Below the pieces are notes generated by a model. The model had not been told where the DNA came from. It did no database searches and saw only the letters and a program-made list of their open reading frames with translations. The position numbers and the translations under genes were made by a program. From NCBI GenBank assembly GCA_018806915.1, contig JAGKQI010000067.1, positions 124,001 through 188,000 on the forward strand: a stretch of 64,000 bases of DNA, written 5' to 3'. This document shows, piece after piece, positions 23,286 through 33,222 of the stretch (its first letter is position 1; each line of letters starts with the position of its first letter). Origin of the DNA: Phytophthora colocasiae. Taxonomy: Eukaryota > Oomycota > Peronosporomycetes > Peronosporales > Peronosporaceae.

Positions 23286-25499
23286 CTACTGGTAATGAGT
23301 CTCGAAGTCAGGGAAGTTGTCAGCCGCATCAGTTTGAGATGTTATCCCAATTGCAGTGAGATAAGCGCAGAGCAGACGTTGTTTGCTCTCCAGCGATTCG
23401 ATCTCCTTCTTGGAACTGCTAATTCGTCGAAATAGCCGCTCAATGTCGTCATGTAGCTGCTGCAACTGCGCGGGCGTATATTGGTCGTTGGTGCCGTCCA
23501 CCGTAGCCACAGTGTACTCCATCAGATTCTCTTCCCACTGCGACATCAGCAACTTTGTTTCCTCATTTAGGTTCGCGATTTGATTCATCGTTTCGCGAAG
23601 AACGATTCGATTCTTGAATTCACACAAGTCATTCGTGCAGAGTTCCGTGTGAGCTTCAGTATCGTGCCAATTTTTGCAAAGTGAGTCGCGGCAGGGGACA
23701 CCTTCGCGGCATTGTCTTGCACGGATTTTATCGCATCCTCGAGAACACTTTTTACCAGGAGGTGGTTGGCACAGCATCGCATCCACTAGTCGAATCGACT
23801 TACGTAAGCACCCTTTGAAGTGACTGATCTGTGAGGCTGTTCTCATTCCTGCATCACAGAGACCTGGAACTGCAGATTCCTCTTCGCTCTCTACAAAATC
23901 AGTCTCCAGCATATACGATTCGATCGTAGTTGGTTTTGGTTGTTGATGTTCCGCCGAGGTATCAACGTTTAGTGCATCCCCAGCATTAGGGAGTTGAAAG
24001 GCTACCAGGTCGTTGTAGTTCTTGAATGCCCCACAATCTACACCACTGTCATCGAGAATAACTTGCTCATCGTATCGATCAATAATTACCCCTGGTGATA
24101 ACCCTCTCACAGCACTTGGACCACCCAATCCGTCGTTTTCAGCAGATGAAATATTCTCAGTAACATATCGTCCATCTAAGATAACAGCCTCGGGGTTACT
24201 GTGAAGAGTCTTGGTACTCTCGATTGAGCCCTCCTCCTCCATTTCTTCGTTGTCTACAAGATACACGCCATTGCTGGCCAAAGCCATTTCGATCTCGCGC
24301 TCTAGAGCAGCTATGCCTTCGACTCCACCAGCTTTTATATCTCCGTCATTAGCTCGGGTAATGCCAACTGTAAACAGAGATTCCAATAGCTGAGCGGGTT
24401 CATCAACTCTGAAATTCCCCTGCCTTCCATCTTTTGTCGTATCTTCCTCGTGGGGGCCCTCTTCACAAATTGCGGTGCACTTTGCCATGCTGATGCTTTC
24501 TTCCAGTTCAACGGGCTTCTCTCCCTGCTTTGCCTTTGATTGCGTCTGACAGATTTCATTTGCACCATTTGCACAGGACTCGTTTGACACGCTCCTTAGA
24601 TTCCAGCGCAACTTCCTCTCAGTCTCTGTTTTGCGGGATTCACCTTGCTTAGCCACTCTCTCAGAACGCCTCGCTCGTGGCTTTTTCTGCTCAGCCCCAG
24701 AGCTTTGCCTTGGTTGACGGCCCCTTGAGGAACGTCGGGAATGTCTTGTGGATTCTTTCACCTGCTTCATCAAACTTCGGGTGCGCAGTTTTTTCTTCTC
24801 CTTCTTCTCCTTTCGTGGTGCATTCTCACCTTTGCTTTTAGTTTCTTCTTCTTGGCGAAGAAGTTCTTCGTCGCGTACCATCAACGATCGTTTCACTCGT
24901 TTAGTTCGCGGTTGTCTAGCCATCCTCGTCGACAATCTCTTCCTCGATGTCCACTGCCTCGATGGAGTACCAACCGTACCAGTCGACTCAATCTCGCTAT
25001 CCGAAGACTTCTCTTGCTCAGTCGTATCACTTGACGGTGGGATCACCCGTGGCTCATCGATACTTGATGTCGTATCCGTCTCACCCGATACGGTGACGCG
25101 TTGCTTCCCATTCTTCTGGTTACCATCTCTACGAATTCGCAGCTCTTTCGTTATCACGGAATTCAATGCCGGTCCTGTAGCGCCACTATGGCACGCAAGA
25201 ATGAGGCGATCCATTTGCGCCAAGAACCCGGGCGTCGTCTCCATGTTATTGTTGATAAATCTTGTCAGCCGGTTGCAGCAGTTGGAGAATTGTTCGAACT
25301 CATCGACGGACGACTCAACCGAAGGCGACGTCAACTGTGCTAGTTCATCCTCAAAGGTGATCCACACTTTATCCACTGCTTCAATTATCGTTCGACGCAT
25401 TGTATGTATGAGCGCCAGTCGTAGTCGATCCACAACGGGCGGCATTTCCTTCGGCATTGGCACAGGGTGATGCGGCATTGCACCAGGACGAGCAACCAT
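23286..25499 (-). CDS. Cys/His-rich nuclear-type protein, paralogue 1 of 3 (family not recognised)
   Basis: Single exon, 737 residues, ATG start. I do not recognise the family. Residues about 10-115 form a conserved helical module containing the pattern TTPGFLAQMDRLILACHSGA, present in all three paralogues. The middle is basic, Arg/Lys/Ser-rich and then acidic, probably disordered and nuclear. The C-terminal third has a Cys/His cluster: CQPPPGKKCSRGCDKIRARQ, then C-x5-C-x4-C-x2-WHDTEAH-x3-C-x4-CEFKNR, followed by a coiled coil. The cluster likely binds zinc and vaguely recalls TAZ-type fingers, but the match is weak. The gene lies tail-to-tail with the SNF2 gene (43 bp apart) and is divergent from the hAT-derived gene. 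Confidence 0.8.
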   Translation of the reverse strand: MVARPGAMPHHPVPMPKEMPPVVDRLRLALIHTMRRTIIEAVDKVWITFEDELAQLTSPSVESSVDEFEQFSNCCNRLTRFINNNMETTPGFLAQMDRLILACHSGATGPALNSVITKELRIRRDGNQKNGKQRVTVSGETDTTSSIDEPRVIPPSSDTTEQEKSSDSEIESTGTVGTPSRQWTSRKRLSTRMARQPRTKRVKRSLMVRDEELLRQEEETKSKGENAPRKEKKEKKKLRTRSLMKQVKESTRHSRRSSRGRQPRQSSGAEQKKPRARRSERVAKQGESRKTETERKLRWNLRSVSNESCANGANEICQTQSKAKQGEKPVELEESISMAKCTAICEEGPHEEDTTKDGRQGNFRVDEPAQLLESLFTVGITRANDGDIKAGGVEGIAALEREIEMALASNGVYLVDNEEMEEEGSIESTKTLHSNPEAVILDGRYVTENISSAENDGLGGPSAVRGLSPGVIIDRYDEQVILDDSGVDCGAFKNYNDLVAFQLPNAGDALNVDTSAEHQQPKPTTIESYMLETDFVESEEESAVPGLCDAGMRTASQISHFKGCLRKSIRLVDAMLCQPPPGKKCSRGCDKIRARQCREGVPCRDSLCKNWHDTEAHTELCTNDLCEFKNRIVLRETMNQIANLNEETKLLMSQWEENLMEYTVATVDGTNDQYTPAQLQQLHDDIERLFRRISSSKKEIESLESKQRLLCAYLTAIGITSQTDAADNFPDFETHYQ

Positions 25500-25672
25500 T
25501 GCTTTTCCGCTCGGAACTCAAAATCTTGCGTCATCCATGACCAGGGTGCGTTCTGCGTCGATTCAAGATTAATATTAATAAAAACCATTTAAAAAACGTG
25601 TGTCTTTTATTTAAATCGAGGAAAACACTAAAAAATACTTCGTGTCTTTTCTCCTCCAGAGAAGAGAACCCA

Positions 25673-27526
25673 ATGCAGACACCCACCACTAACGCCGGCC
25701 TGTTCGCCGGGACGGATGATCCGGCGCTGCCTTCCCCGTCGTCCGCCGCAGCTGAGCCTCCGAGCAAGAAGCGCCGTGGCTCTGGACGCAAGCGCGACCC
25801 CGTGTGGGACTACACTACCGTCTGCGCGGACAAGCGCGTGCTGTGCAACCGCTGCGGTAAGCTCATTCATCGCTACGGCGTGGCCAAGGTGGAGCGGGTG
25901 CGGGCCCATTTCGAGCGCAGGTGCCCAGGTGCGCACACGCAGGCGACTTCGTCTCCTCTTGAGGAGACTGATGGCATGGAGACAGGAGAGACGCAGAGTC
26001 AAGCACAGGAGAGCAAGCTCAAGGTTCAGGGTAGCAATTACGGGAGCAAGAGCGGCACTTTCAAGCGTAAATTCGCTTACTGGCTATACGCCACGGGACA
26101 ACCTTTCGAAGATGCGGGGAATGAGCTGCTACTGAGTGCGCTGCGAGTGCTACGTAGTGACGCGACGCTGCCGACTACGCAGGAGCTGGAGAACGAGCTA
26201 CTGGATCTCGAGTTCGTCGCATCCAAGAGTAAAGTGGCCAAGGCTCTGATCGGGAAGAAATGCTGCTTGACGGTAGAGCACTGGATGGACGCGGAAGGTT
26301 GTGGAGTAAGCACGTACGGGGCCTACTGTGAGGGTGCATCATACTTCCTCGAGTCGAGATTTACTCTGCTTCAGGAGAGCTGTGGGGAACTGAAGGCGGA
26401 CGAGCTGGAAGATGTGTTGACTAGGGAGAAAAAGACGGACTTGTACGGAATTGTGACTCCAACAACGGCGGCTTTGCCTAAGCATGTTAGGGACAAGATT
26501 GAGAAGAAGCACCCGAGATGCAGATTCTTCCACGGCTGCGTGTGCAATGCGCTCTCGTTGTTGCTCGAAGACGTTAGCAGCATCTTGCCTTGGTTGGAGA
26601 AGGTGCAAACTTCCGTGGCTGATCTTATTGAGGTGTTTCACGGAAATGAGAAGCTTCAGACGCTTGTGTTGGCTGGTGAAACCACTAAAACTGCGGAGTT
26701 CCCGGACTCCAGTTCGATGTGCTCGTCATTGGAGGACCTACTGAAACACGAGAAAATCCTATACACCGTCGTCGCTCTTCGAAACTTTGGAGATACTAGC
26801 GCACTCTCAAAGCAAGAGAGGCAAGAGAAGCTGAGGCGTGTGCAGGACTTCGTACTGGGGGAAACGTTTTTGCAGGATCTGGTGAATGCCGTGGCCATCC
26901 TGCGCCCTCTGCAGCAGCACCTGAAGCATTTCCAGGAAGATCAACCCCCGCTATCTCAAGTGTTTCCGTGCTTTGTCGAGCTACTGACGGTGTTCTCCTC
27001 GATGGATTGGGTGAGCAAGAAAGAGAAGGCACTGATTACGTCCTGTGTTACAGAGCGGTTCAACGCCATCTACGGTGACTCTCATGGTGTTGCCTATACG
27101 CTTGACCCGCTGCACTTGGGCGAAGCCTTGGACGATGGAAAGAGGCTGGGAGCGGAAAACGCTATCGTTCGCTTTTGCGAGCTTGAAGGACACGATGTGG
27201 ACATTCTGCTGCAGCTTCAGACGTACAAGGCAATGGTAGGCGAGCTGAAAGAGGCCAACCCACCGTACTGGCAACTTGTGCAGTCCGGTGCTATGTCTCC
27301 ACGTGACTTTTGGACGGAGCGTCGGGGCCAATTCCCGTACTTACACCAGGTGGCAGATGCGGTGTTTGGCCTACCAGCATCAAGTGCAACCACATCACCG
27401 TCCTTTGGATCCCAAAGCCTAACTGTCCACTCGCGCTTCAATCGCAAATTAGCACCGACTCAACTTGAGAAGCTCGTCCACGTGTACTGTAACGCGAACC
27501 CGGTAAAGCAGCCACTACTCGTGTAG
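25673..27526 (+). CDS. hAT transposase-derived protein with N-terminal BED zinc finger (probably domesticated)
   Basis: Single exon, 617 residues from the ATG at 25673 (the open frame extends upstream only through a GTG). Residues about 40-85 form a BED-type finger, CNRCGKL...HFERRC (C-x2-C...H-x4-C). The body has hAT landmarks: KFAYWLYATGQPFE, CCLTVEHWMDAEG, ILPWLEKVQTSVADLI near a hAT-type helical domain, and LHLGEALDD. The C-terminus has FPYLHQVADAVFGLPASSA, the hAT dimerisation region. The usual RW-D-S-T signature is not visible. No terminal inverted repeats or 8-bp duplications are seen close by, and the frame is intact over 1.85 kb of GC-rich sequence. Domestication is inferred. Host DNA binding through the BED finger is the likely activity. 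Confidence 0.75.
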   Translation: MQTPTTNAGLFAGTDDPALPSPSSAAAEPPSKKRRGSGRKRDPVWDYTTVCADKRVLCNRCGKLIHRYGVAKVERVRAHFERRCPGAHTQATSSPLEETDGMETGETQSQAQESKLKVQGSNYGSKSGTFKRKFAYWLYATGQPFEDAGNELLLSALRVLRSDATLPTTQELENELLDLEFVASKSKVAKALIGKKCCLTVEHWMDAEGCGVSTYGAYCEGASYFLESRFTLLQESCGELKADELEDVLTREKKTDLYGIVTPTTAALPKHVRDKIEKKHPRCRFFHGCVCNALSLLLEDVSSILPWLEKVQTSVADLIEVFHGNEKLQTLVLAGETTKTAEFPDSSSMCSSLEDLLKHEKILYTVVALRNFGDTSALSKQERQEKLRRVQDFVLGETFLQDLVNAVAILRPLQQHLKHFQEDQPPLSQVFPCFVELLTVFSSMDWVSKKEKALITSCVTERFNAIYGDSHGVAYTLDPLHLGEALDDGKRLGAENAIVRFCELEGHDVDILLQLQTYKAMVGELKEANPPYWQLVQSGAMSPRDFWTERRGQFPYLHQVADAVFGLPASSATTSPSFGSQSLTVHSRFNRKLAPTQLEKLVHVYCNANPVKQPLLV

Positions 27527-27768
27527 GTGAAGAGATTAAGTGTCGTGGATGAATGTTTGAAAGCTTGCTCTTCCGCATCTGCTAAAAAAAAACAATGAAT
27601 ACTTCCAACAGCTATGCATTGCCCATACAAAACGGGTGATGATTGGAAAAGAGAGCACGTACAATCAGTGAAGGTATAGGAAAGCATACTGAAGTACTTC
27701 AGTACAAACTTATACATGTACATTGAAGATAAACACTACTGTACCAACTCGATCCATTCAAGTAGTTC

Positions 27769-29048
27769 TCATTGTTCTGGGTTCTTCGTGTAATGGCTCT
27801 CAGGATGTGGAAACTCATTTGACCTACCATTTATGACTCGAGTACGTAAGACATTCAGATCAACCATGAACGCTCGCTCTCTGTCCTTGTGGAGAAGAAC
27901 AGCGTCTTCTTGCTGAGAAAGTTTCCTCTCCAAAGCCTTGACTATAGCATCGAGACCACTGTCACACTCAAAACTGCCACGCATTGCAGCTCTAGCCCCC
28001 CGTAGCTTCAGAGTTGTGGCTTCAAGTCTCCGTTCATGCTGTTGAATATCGTGCTTTGCCTGGCGTAACCCGACAACGTTCTTAAACTCACACTGGGAAT
28101 TTTGGCAGCGGACGAAGTGCGAGTCAACTTCACGCCACACACAGCACATTCCATTGTGGCACGGCATTCCGTTGCCACCTTGTGTACGATGCGCCTCACA
28201 CATCCGCGCCCGAATTCCTGCACACCCCTGAGTGCAGACCATTCCTAGCGGAGGACAGCAATTCGTCGCGTCGATAATCTTGACTGCAGCTTTTAGACGT
28301 TGCTTGTAGGCTGCAGTTTGCTGCGATGGGTTCCCGCCGGTGCATGACCATAGCATTCCGCCACCCTTGTCCACTTGCAACGACCCCTTCTCCTCATTTC
28401 CCTCCATTTCCGTCTCCGTTTCAGTCTCGGAATTCTCTTCCTTCTCCTCATAATTGAGCGTTCCTGTACCGTATAAAGTGCGAGCCACTGCGTGTCGGGC
28501 CCGTTTAGAATCTTGTGGCTTTGGTTGACCTCTCTGTTTCGTTCGCTTCCCACCTCGCCCAACCGTTGGTGGGGTTGACAACGTCAAGTCGACGTGTGGG
28601 GAGCAGGTTGGTATCAAGGTAGCAATGCTTGCTTTTGCGACTGCAAGTGGGGTCATAGTGACAGTTCCGTCCTCATCTGCATCGACTTTGATGGTTCCTC
28701 GAGGTGATGGAGTACCAGGAGTAGTCTCGGCGTCGGAGTTGCCTATGTACTTCACCCACAACTCGTTCTCCAGTTCCGATCTCAACGCGGCCTCCTCCAA
28801 GTTACTGTAGCTCGCATCAATGACCTTCTCCATGTGCTGCACAAAACCTCGCGAGGTGTCCATGTGTGCTGCCACCTGTAGCTGACCAGTTGTCTACAGC
28901 ATCGCTTATATACCGTAACGCCACGCTGTTCGTGCTCCAATTCCGCCAGTAGACGCGCGCTCTCCGCTAAACTCGCGCGCAACATCCCTGACACAGACGG
29001 TATGTCTCCATCCCAGTTAACGGCGCCAGTTCCACGTTCAGCCGCCAT
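27769..29048 (-). pseudogene. Cys/His-rich family, paralogue 2 of 3, frameshifted
   Basis: The N-terminal part starts at the ATG at 29048 (MAAERG) and reads to CCRQLVSY. The rest is a 368-codon open frame from 28875 that lacks an ATG and continues the family pattern as VAAHMDTSRGFVQHMEKVID. Alignment to paralogue 3 (CRKLVTY then IADNMATSPGFLEQMD) shows the two pieces abut exactly, with 2 extra bases at 28876-28877 and no room for an intron. The Cys cluster is intact (CCPPLGMVCTQGC, C-x4-C, VRCQNSQCEFKN). It is either a recent pseudogene, a sequencing error, or a start from a downstream Met. Acidic repeats (ETETETEMEGNEE) lie in the middle. Confidence 0.7.
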
Positions 29049-29346
29049 ACTTGCAGATCGCAATTCAAAAAGACAATATAAATTCGAAGTGCTTGGTAAA
29101 AGTTGTTCATAATAATTACTACATAGTAGTACTTCACAGTATTACTTGAAGTATTACTTTACCAATGTAGTAGGTGTCATGCATTTGAGTTTCGTTTCAT
29201 GAGTAAAGCAATGCGTTGGCTATCGATACGAAATTGAGATAAAGAGCTTATGCAAAACCTGTCGCGTAAGGGATAAAATAAATAGCTGATGGACCCTTGA
29301 AAAAGTGTGGTCCTCAGCTCATTTGGCAACCATTGTCGCCCTCCGC

Positions 29347-30831
29347 CTATTTGCGCTTCTTCTTGCTTGCATAGTGCGTAACAAACTCTGGGAACATGTC
29401 GATTTTGTCGTGTCTGGATTCAATCCCGATCTCGTTCAACGTTGCCCAGTACGTGTCCAAAGTACTGTTGATTCCCGCCATCTCCGCTTCATCGCCAACG
29501 AGTTTGTCTTCCATTTTCTCAATCTCGCTTTCTAGAGTCGCAATTGCATCAGCGAAGGTGCCAGGTTCGCTGAGTTCGGTGGTATTCAAGTCATCTAAAG
29601 CTGCGTTCTTTTTCCGCAACTTCTGACTCGCAGTATTAATCTCCAATTGTTTGTTGTGGAGCTTGTGCATGGTTTCGCGCACCAGGATTCGCAGTTTGAA
29701 CTCGCACTTCGTGTTCCTGCAGCGATCAGTGTGAGCTTCAACGTCGTGCCAAATACGGCACCGCTTGTCCTGGCAAGGTGCTGTACTTTTGCACATTGAT
29801 CCTCGGATTCTGCTGCAATTCCGCGTGCAGCATTTACCAGGTGGGGGTCGGCATAATTGCGCATCTACAAATTGGATCGCCTTGCGGAGACGTTCTTTGA
29901 AGAACTTAGTCTGGTCAGCGGTACGTCGTTCCGGATAACACAGCTCACCAATAGCCTCCTGGAAAGTAAGTAGTCCTTGTTCATCCTCCACTGCTGACGA
30001 ACCTGGACTACTTACGTCGAATCTCACCACTTCTTCACTTTGCAACGACATCAGTCTCTTTTTAAGTCTCTTCCGCTCCCCTTTGTACTCCTCGTCCGAC
30101 TCCGTCTCAGCTTCCTCATTATCATCAGCAAAAAGCGCATCGGAACGTCGTCGAGTCGGTTTCTTTGGTTCTGCCACCACCAGTTCCTGTAGCGGCTTTT
30201 TAGTCGATAGCTTCTTCTTGCTGGTTCTACTTCTCGGTCGTTTCGTGAGTAAGGAGCCTGCCACCTCTCGAGTCTCAAGCCCCGCACCGTCTGCCGCTGT
30301 ACCCGTTGCTGAAGGACTCGTCATTGAAATCCTCTCCTGCTTGATGACAACCTCAGAAGTAGCTACAGTAGCTTGTCCATGACGATTTACAAGCCCCCTA
30401 GGTCCTCTACGACTAATACGTTCCGTCACAGCCTCTCTTGGTGGCAACTCCTCTTCCTCCTCCATTGTAGCCTTGAACCAAACCTCCTGTGTAGCCACAG
30501 AGCTGAGTACGCGCTTTGATGCACCACTAAAGCAGGCAAGAATGATTCGGTCCATCTGCTCCAAGAAACCGGGAGATGTAGCCATGTTATCTGCGATGTA
30601 AGTCACGAGTTTCCTACAGCTGCCGTAAGACCGATCAAAGTTCGCGTCCGTTTGTTGCAGTGCTGGCGTCTGCTGTACATTGGCACGGGCCCACTCGCCA
30701 CACACAGCGTCTACTGCTTGGGTTACACGCTTGCGGAGTTTACGCTTAAGCCGCTCCACGTCGTCACTAGGTTTCGCGCCACCACTCAGCGTCACCATTG
30801 GTCTTGTTTTCTTGAAATTTGAAGAGGTCAT
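29347..30831 (-). CDS. Cys/His-rich nuclear-type protein, paralogue 3 of 3 (family not recognised)
   Basis: Single exon, 494 residues, ATG at 30831. It has the same architecture as paralogue 1 but a shorter middle. The N-terminal module carries CRKLVTY and ATSPGFLEQMDRIILACFSG. A basic/acidic disordered centre contains KKPTRRRSD and TESDEE. The Cys/His cluster reads LCRPPPGKCCTRNCSRIRGS, then C-x5-C-x4-C-x2-WHDVEAH-x3-C-x4-CEFK, followed by a coiled coil ending in KKKRK. Spacing of the cysteines is the same as in paralogue 1. It is probably a DNA- or chromatin-associated zinc protein; no function is assigned. Confidence 0.8.
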   Translation of the reverse strand: MTSSNFKKTRPMVTLSGGAKPSDDVERLKRKLRKRVTQAVDAVCGEWARANVQQTPALQQTDANFDRSYGSCRKLVTYIADNMATSPGFLEQMDRIILACFSGASKRVLSSVATQEVWFKATMEEEEELPPREAVTERISRRGPRGLVNRHGQATVATSEVVIKQERISMTSPSATGTAADGAGLETREVAGSLLTKRPRSRTSKKKLSTKKPLQELVVAEPKKPTRRRSDALFADDNEEAETESDEEYKGERKRLKKRLMSLQSEEVVRFDVSSPGSSAVEDEQGLLTFQEAIGELCYPERRTADQTKFFKERLRKAIQFVDAQLCRPPPGKCCTRNCSRIRGSMCKSTAPCQDKRCRIWHDVEAHTDRCRNTKCEFKLRILVRETMHKLHNKQLEINTASQKLRKKNAALDDLNTTELSEPGTFADAIATLESEIEKMEDKLVGDEAEMAGINSTLDTYWATLNEIGIESRHDKIDMFPEFVTHYASKKKRK

Positions 30832-31165
30832 ATTGTGATTTAGTCTAGAAGTAGTTTTTATAGCCGGGTCATTGACACAAAACGACGACGCGTCATGAGC
30901 AGCAACGTGCTAAGAGAGATAAGAGTAAGGTAAATCATCAATTTAGGGCCATCAACCATTTTAAGGCCGTATTTTAACTGCCAATCACGTGAAGTTTTTC
31001 ACAGAGCAAGTACTTTATTGGCTAAAACACACTAAATACGAATACCTTCAAAAATTAAATTTGTAAATTTGGCGCGAGGTGTCATGGCTCCAGGCGATGA
31101 CAGATCAGTCGCCTACATGGTTGGCGGCGAGCTTATTGAGGGCACATTATTGGGAGCAGGGTTGT
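30832..31165. other. gap without recognised gene
   Basis: AT-rich upstream region of paralogue 3. I see no coding frame or repeat that I can support. Confidence 0.5.
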
Positions 31166-31182
31166 CGCGGGTTCAAGTCCCG
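31166..31182 (+). other. tRNA T-arm / Pol III box B-like sequence
   Basis: GCGGGTTCAAGTCCCGT forms a perfect T-arm (the last pair is G-T) with a consensus B box (GGTTCAAGTCC). No matching acceptor strand, D-arm or anticodon arm is found upstream, so it is not a full tRNA. It could be the head of a tRNA-derived SINE, a known class in Phytophthora, or chance. Confidence 0.25.
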
Positions 31183-32207
31183 TTAATTCTCCGCACTGAT
31201 TTGGAAAGTAAAGCATCTATTCAACCTCACTGTGCCAGACACTCGACTAACATTTTGTTGTTTAGAATACAGCTGAACAAGTGATATGCGCTACATGTAC
31301 TTATCTACACCTTTACCTGCAGTTGTAGTAACAGCTTTCTTAGACGACTTGGTTTTTTGCTGCCAGCCTCAGCAAGTTCCTGGAGCACTTCATGGGTAAA
31401 CAGCATCCCCCCAACTGCGACTCGTTTACGCTTTGTCGTCTTCTTCGGCAGGGGCTTCAATTGTTGGCCTGCCACTTGACCTCCGTAAGCTAATTTCCGT
31501 CGAAACTTGATCACAAGTAGAAATATAAAAGGTGAAGGTGGAATAACCCAAACCTCAAATGGTCACAAAAATGACACTCACTCAGCGCTTTCAATACTGA
31601 AAGCAAGACTAAATTCGGCCGTAAACTGATTAAGTCGATTTTTTTCTTCTCCACGAGCATGTGCTTAATTTCATTGGTCTGCTACTACAAAAAATCGAGA
31701 AAAAATCTCTGGTTTGCGAAGTTTCAGAAACTGTCTCACTTTTTGTCAACGCATAAGTAGATGCCGAGTAATTCGAGCATCTTTTATCTCGGCCCATATT
31801 TGATTTTTTACCTTATCGAAGGCAATGATGCACTAGCATTCTTGACAAGTATGGAGTTGCAGGGACCTACAAGCTGATTGTCAGCCGATATATTCGTCAC
31901 GTATCTCTCGGAGAAACGTTAGATCTGGTTATCCTGACTCGAGCTCTACTAGGAGCATGCGCATAAACTTCTGTCAACGACGTTGTGGCATCCAAACGCG
32001 CCGGGTGTATGTGGACGGCGTCCTCTGGACGCTACTGCTGGCACGAGAATGACCTTGTTGAGACCCAGTTGTGTCGCCATCGCAGTTGATGCTCTACCAC
32101 TTGAGATGTCGGTATTGCTGCGATCCAAGTCTGGGAACTGCAACTCAAACATGTATCGTAATAATTTCATGTTACTCACTTCCAGTTCTCCACTGGGATG
32201 TTCAGCT

Positions 32208-32924
32208 TCAAGCATTTACTTCCTCCAACGGGTCAAGCACCTGCGCTGCCACGCAAAGGGCTCTGTGTTCGATTGCCCAGACGTTGACCCGTGGTGTGTC
32301 GCTCTCAATTCGCGAGATGCTAGCGGCCTGACTAGCCACCAAACTTTGCAGAAGGATGTAGTAGAACCTGCGAGCGATATCTAATGCCGCACGAACGACG
32401 TGTTCTGGATGTCCAGCTATAGCCTACCGGTGAGCTTGTTCGATGCGGAAGAATTCATCCAGCTTGTGGTTGTAGATTCTTTGATGCTCAAAGCACATCA
32501 GAGCTTTGCGGGCTTCGATCGCTCGACTTCGACGAATATCCGCATCAACGTCACGCCTCCGTCCTCGTTCCAGGTGTCTCGCAAAGATGTCGAAAAGGTC
32601 GAAAAGACCGCCACTCTGCTCGTCCGTCCGCACGAACTCATGCCTCTCCGTAAACATGTTCATGTTCCCCAGGTAAATGAACGCCGATCTCGAATGCAAC
32701 CGCAAGTGAACTTCTTCACGATCCAGGAAGTTGCGGAGGCCATGTTCCATTTGATGCAGGCTTTTTGGAGGGATGCCAATGATGGCATCTCGAAGACAGG
32801 TTCCAAGCGTCCTGGTAATCTTGTGGCTTGGCAGTGACTTACAAACGCGTTGAATCTTACTCGGGCCGGATCCTCGGTGTACCCGAACTTGCTCGCGTAC
32901 TAGTTGGTATACCTGCATAGTCAT
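32208..32924 (-). pseudogene. degenerate ORF of unknown family, interrupted by one stop
   Basis: One frame runs from 32924 to the stop at 32208-32210, broken only by a TAG at 32424-32426. Before the stop it encodes an Arg/Leu-rich helical protein (LFDIFARHLERG, SKIQRVCKSLPSHK). After it comes HVVRAALDIARRFYYILLQS and a normal-looking end. Upstream on the same strand (32941 to about 33220), another frame carries QYPDLNRSN, and downstream (31949-32215) QFPDLDRSN recurs, so the segment may be part of an ancient duplication. The family is not recognised. The flank at 33223 is the LTR of a retroelement, so the upstream part could have been cut by that insertion. Confidence 0.4.
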
Positions 32925-33222
32925 TAGTGTAGAACCTAAATCACCACAAAAATGCGTACCTGGGTAGTTGGCGTTGTTTTAGGTTGAAGTGAGCTCCAGT
33001 TGGCGTCAACCCCATAGCACCGTTGTTCATCCGAAGCAGATGCAACACGTTCGATCTGTTCAGGTCGGGATATTGTCCATTTAGAGGAGCACGCGGGTGC
33101 ATAAGAGCCATGTGCCTGGGCAACCAGCGGCGCTTGTCAAGGTCGAGCTGCTGCGTTGTTGTCCGGGTTGTTGCCCATTTTGATTGTGTTGGCCTTGGCA
33201 CCGACCGTGATATGTTCGAGTG

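Noticed and set aside
24748..25470. 240-codon plus-strand frame opposite paralogue 1
   Set aside because: Ser/Phe-rich antisense of an Arg/Glu/Lys-rich region; no independent signal.
28782..29063. Separate small gene at the 5' side of paralogue 2
   Set aside because: Its first part aligns with the N-terminus of the family, and its end is out of frame with it; it is the frameshifted start of paralogue 2.
31069..31200. Full tRNA gene
   Set aside because: Only the T-arm fits; no acceptor pairing, D-arm or anticodon arm at the right distances.
31305..31514. 69-codon minus-strand frame with a Lys-rich start
   Set aside because: It begins with GTG, has no upstream ATG or visible exon, and matches no family; not listed as a gene.
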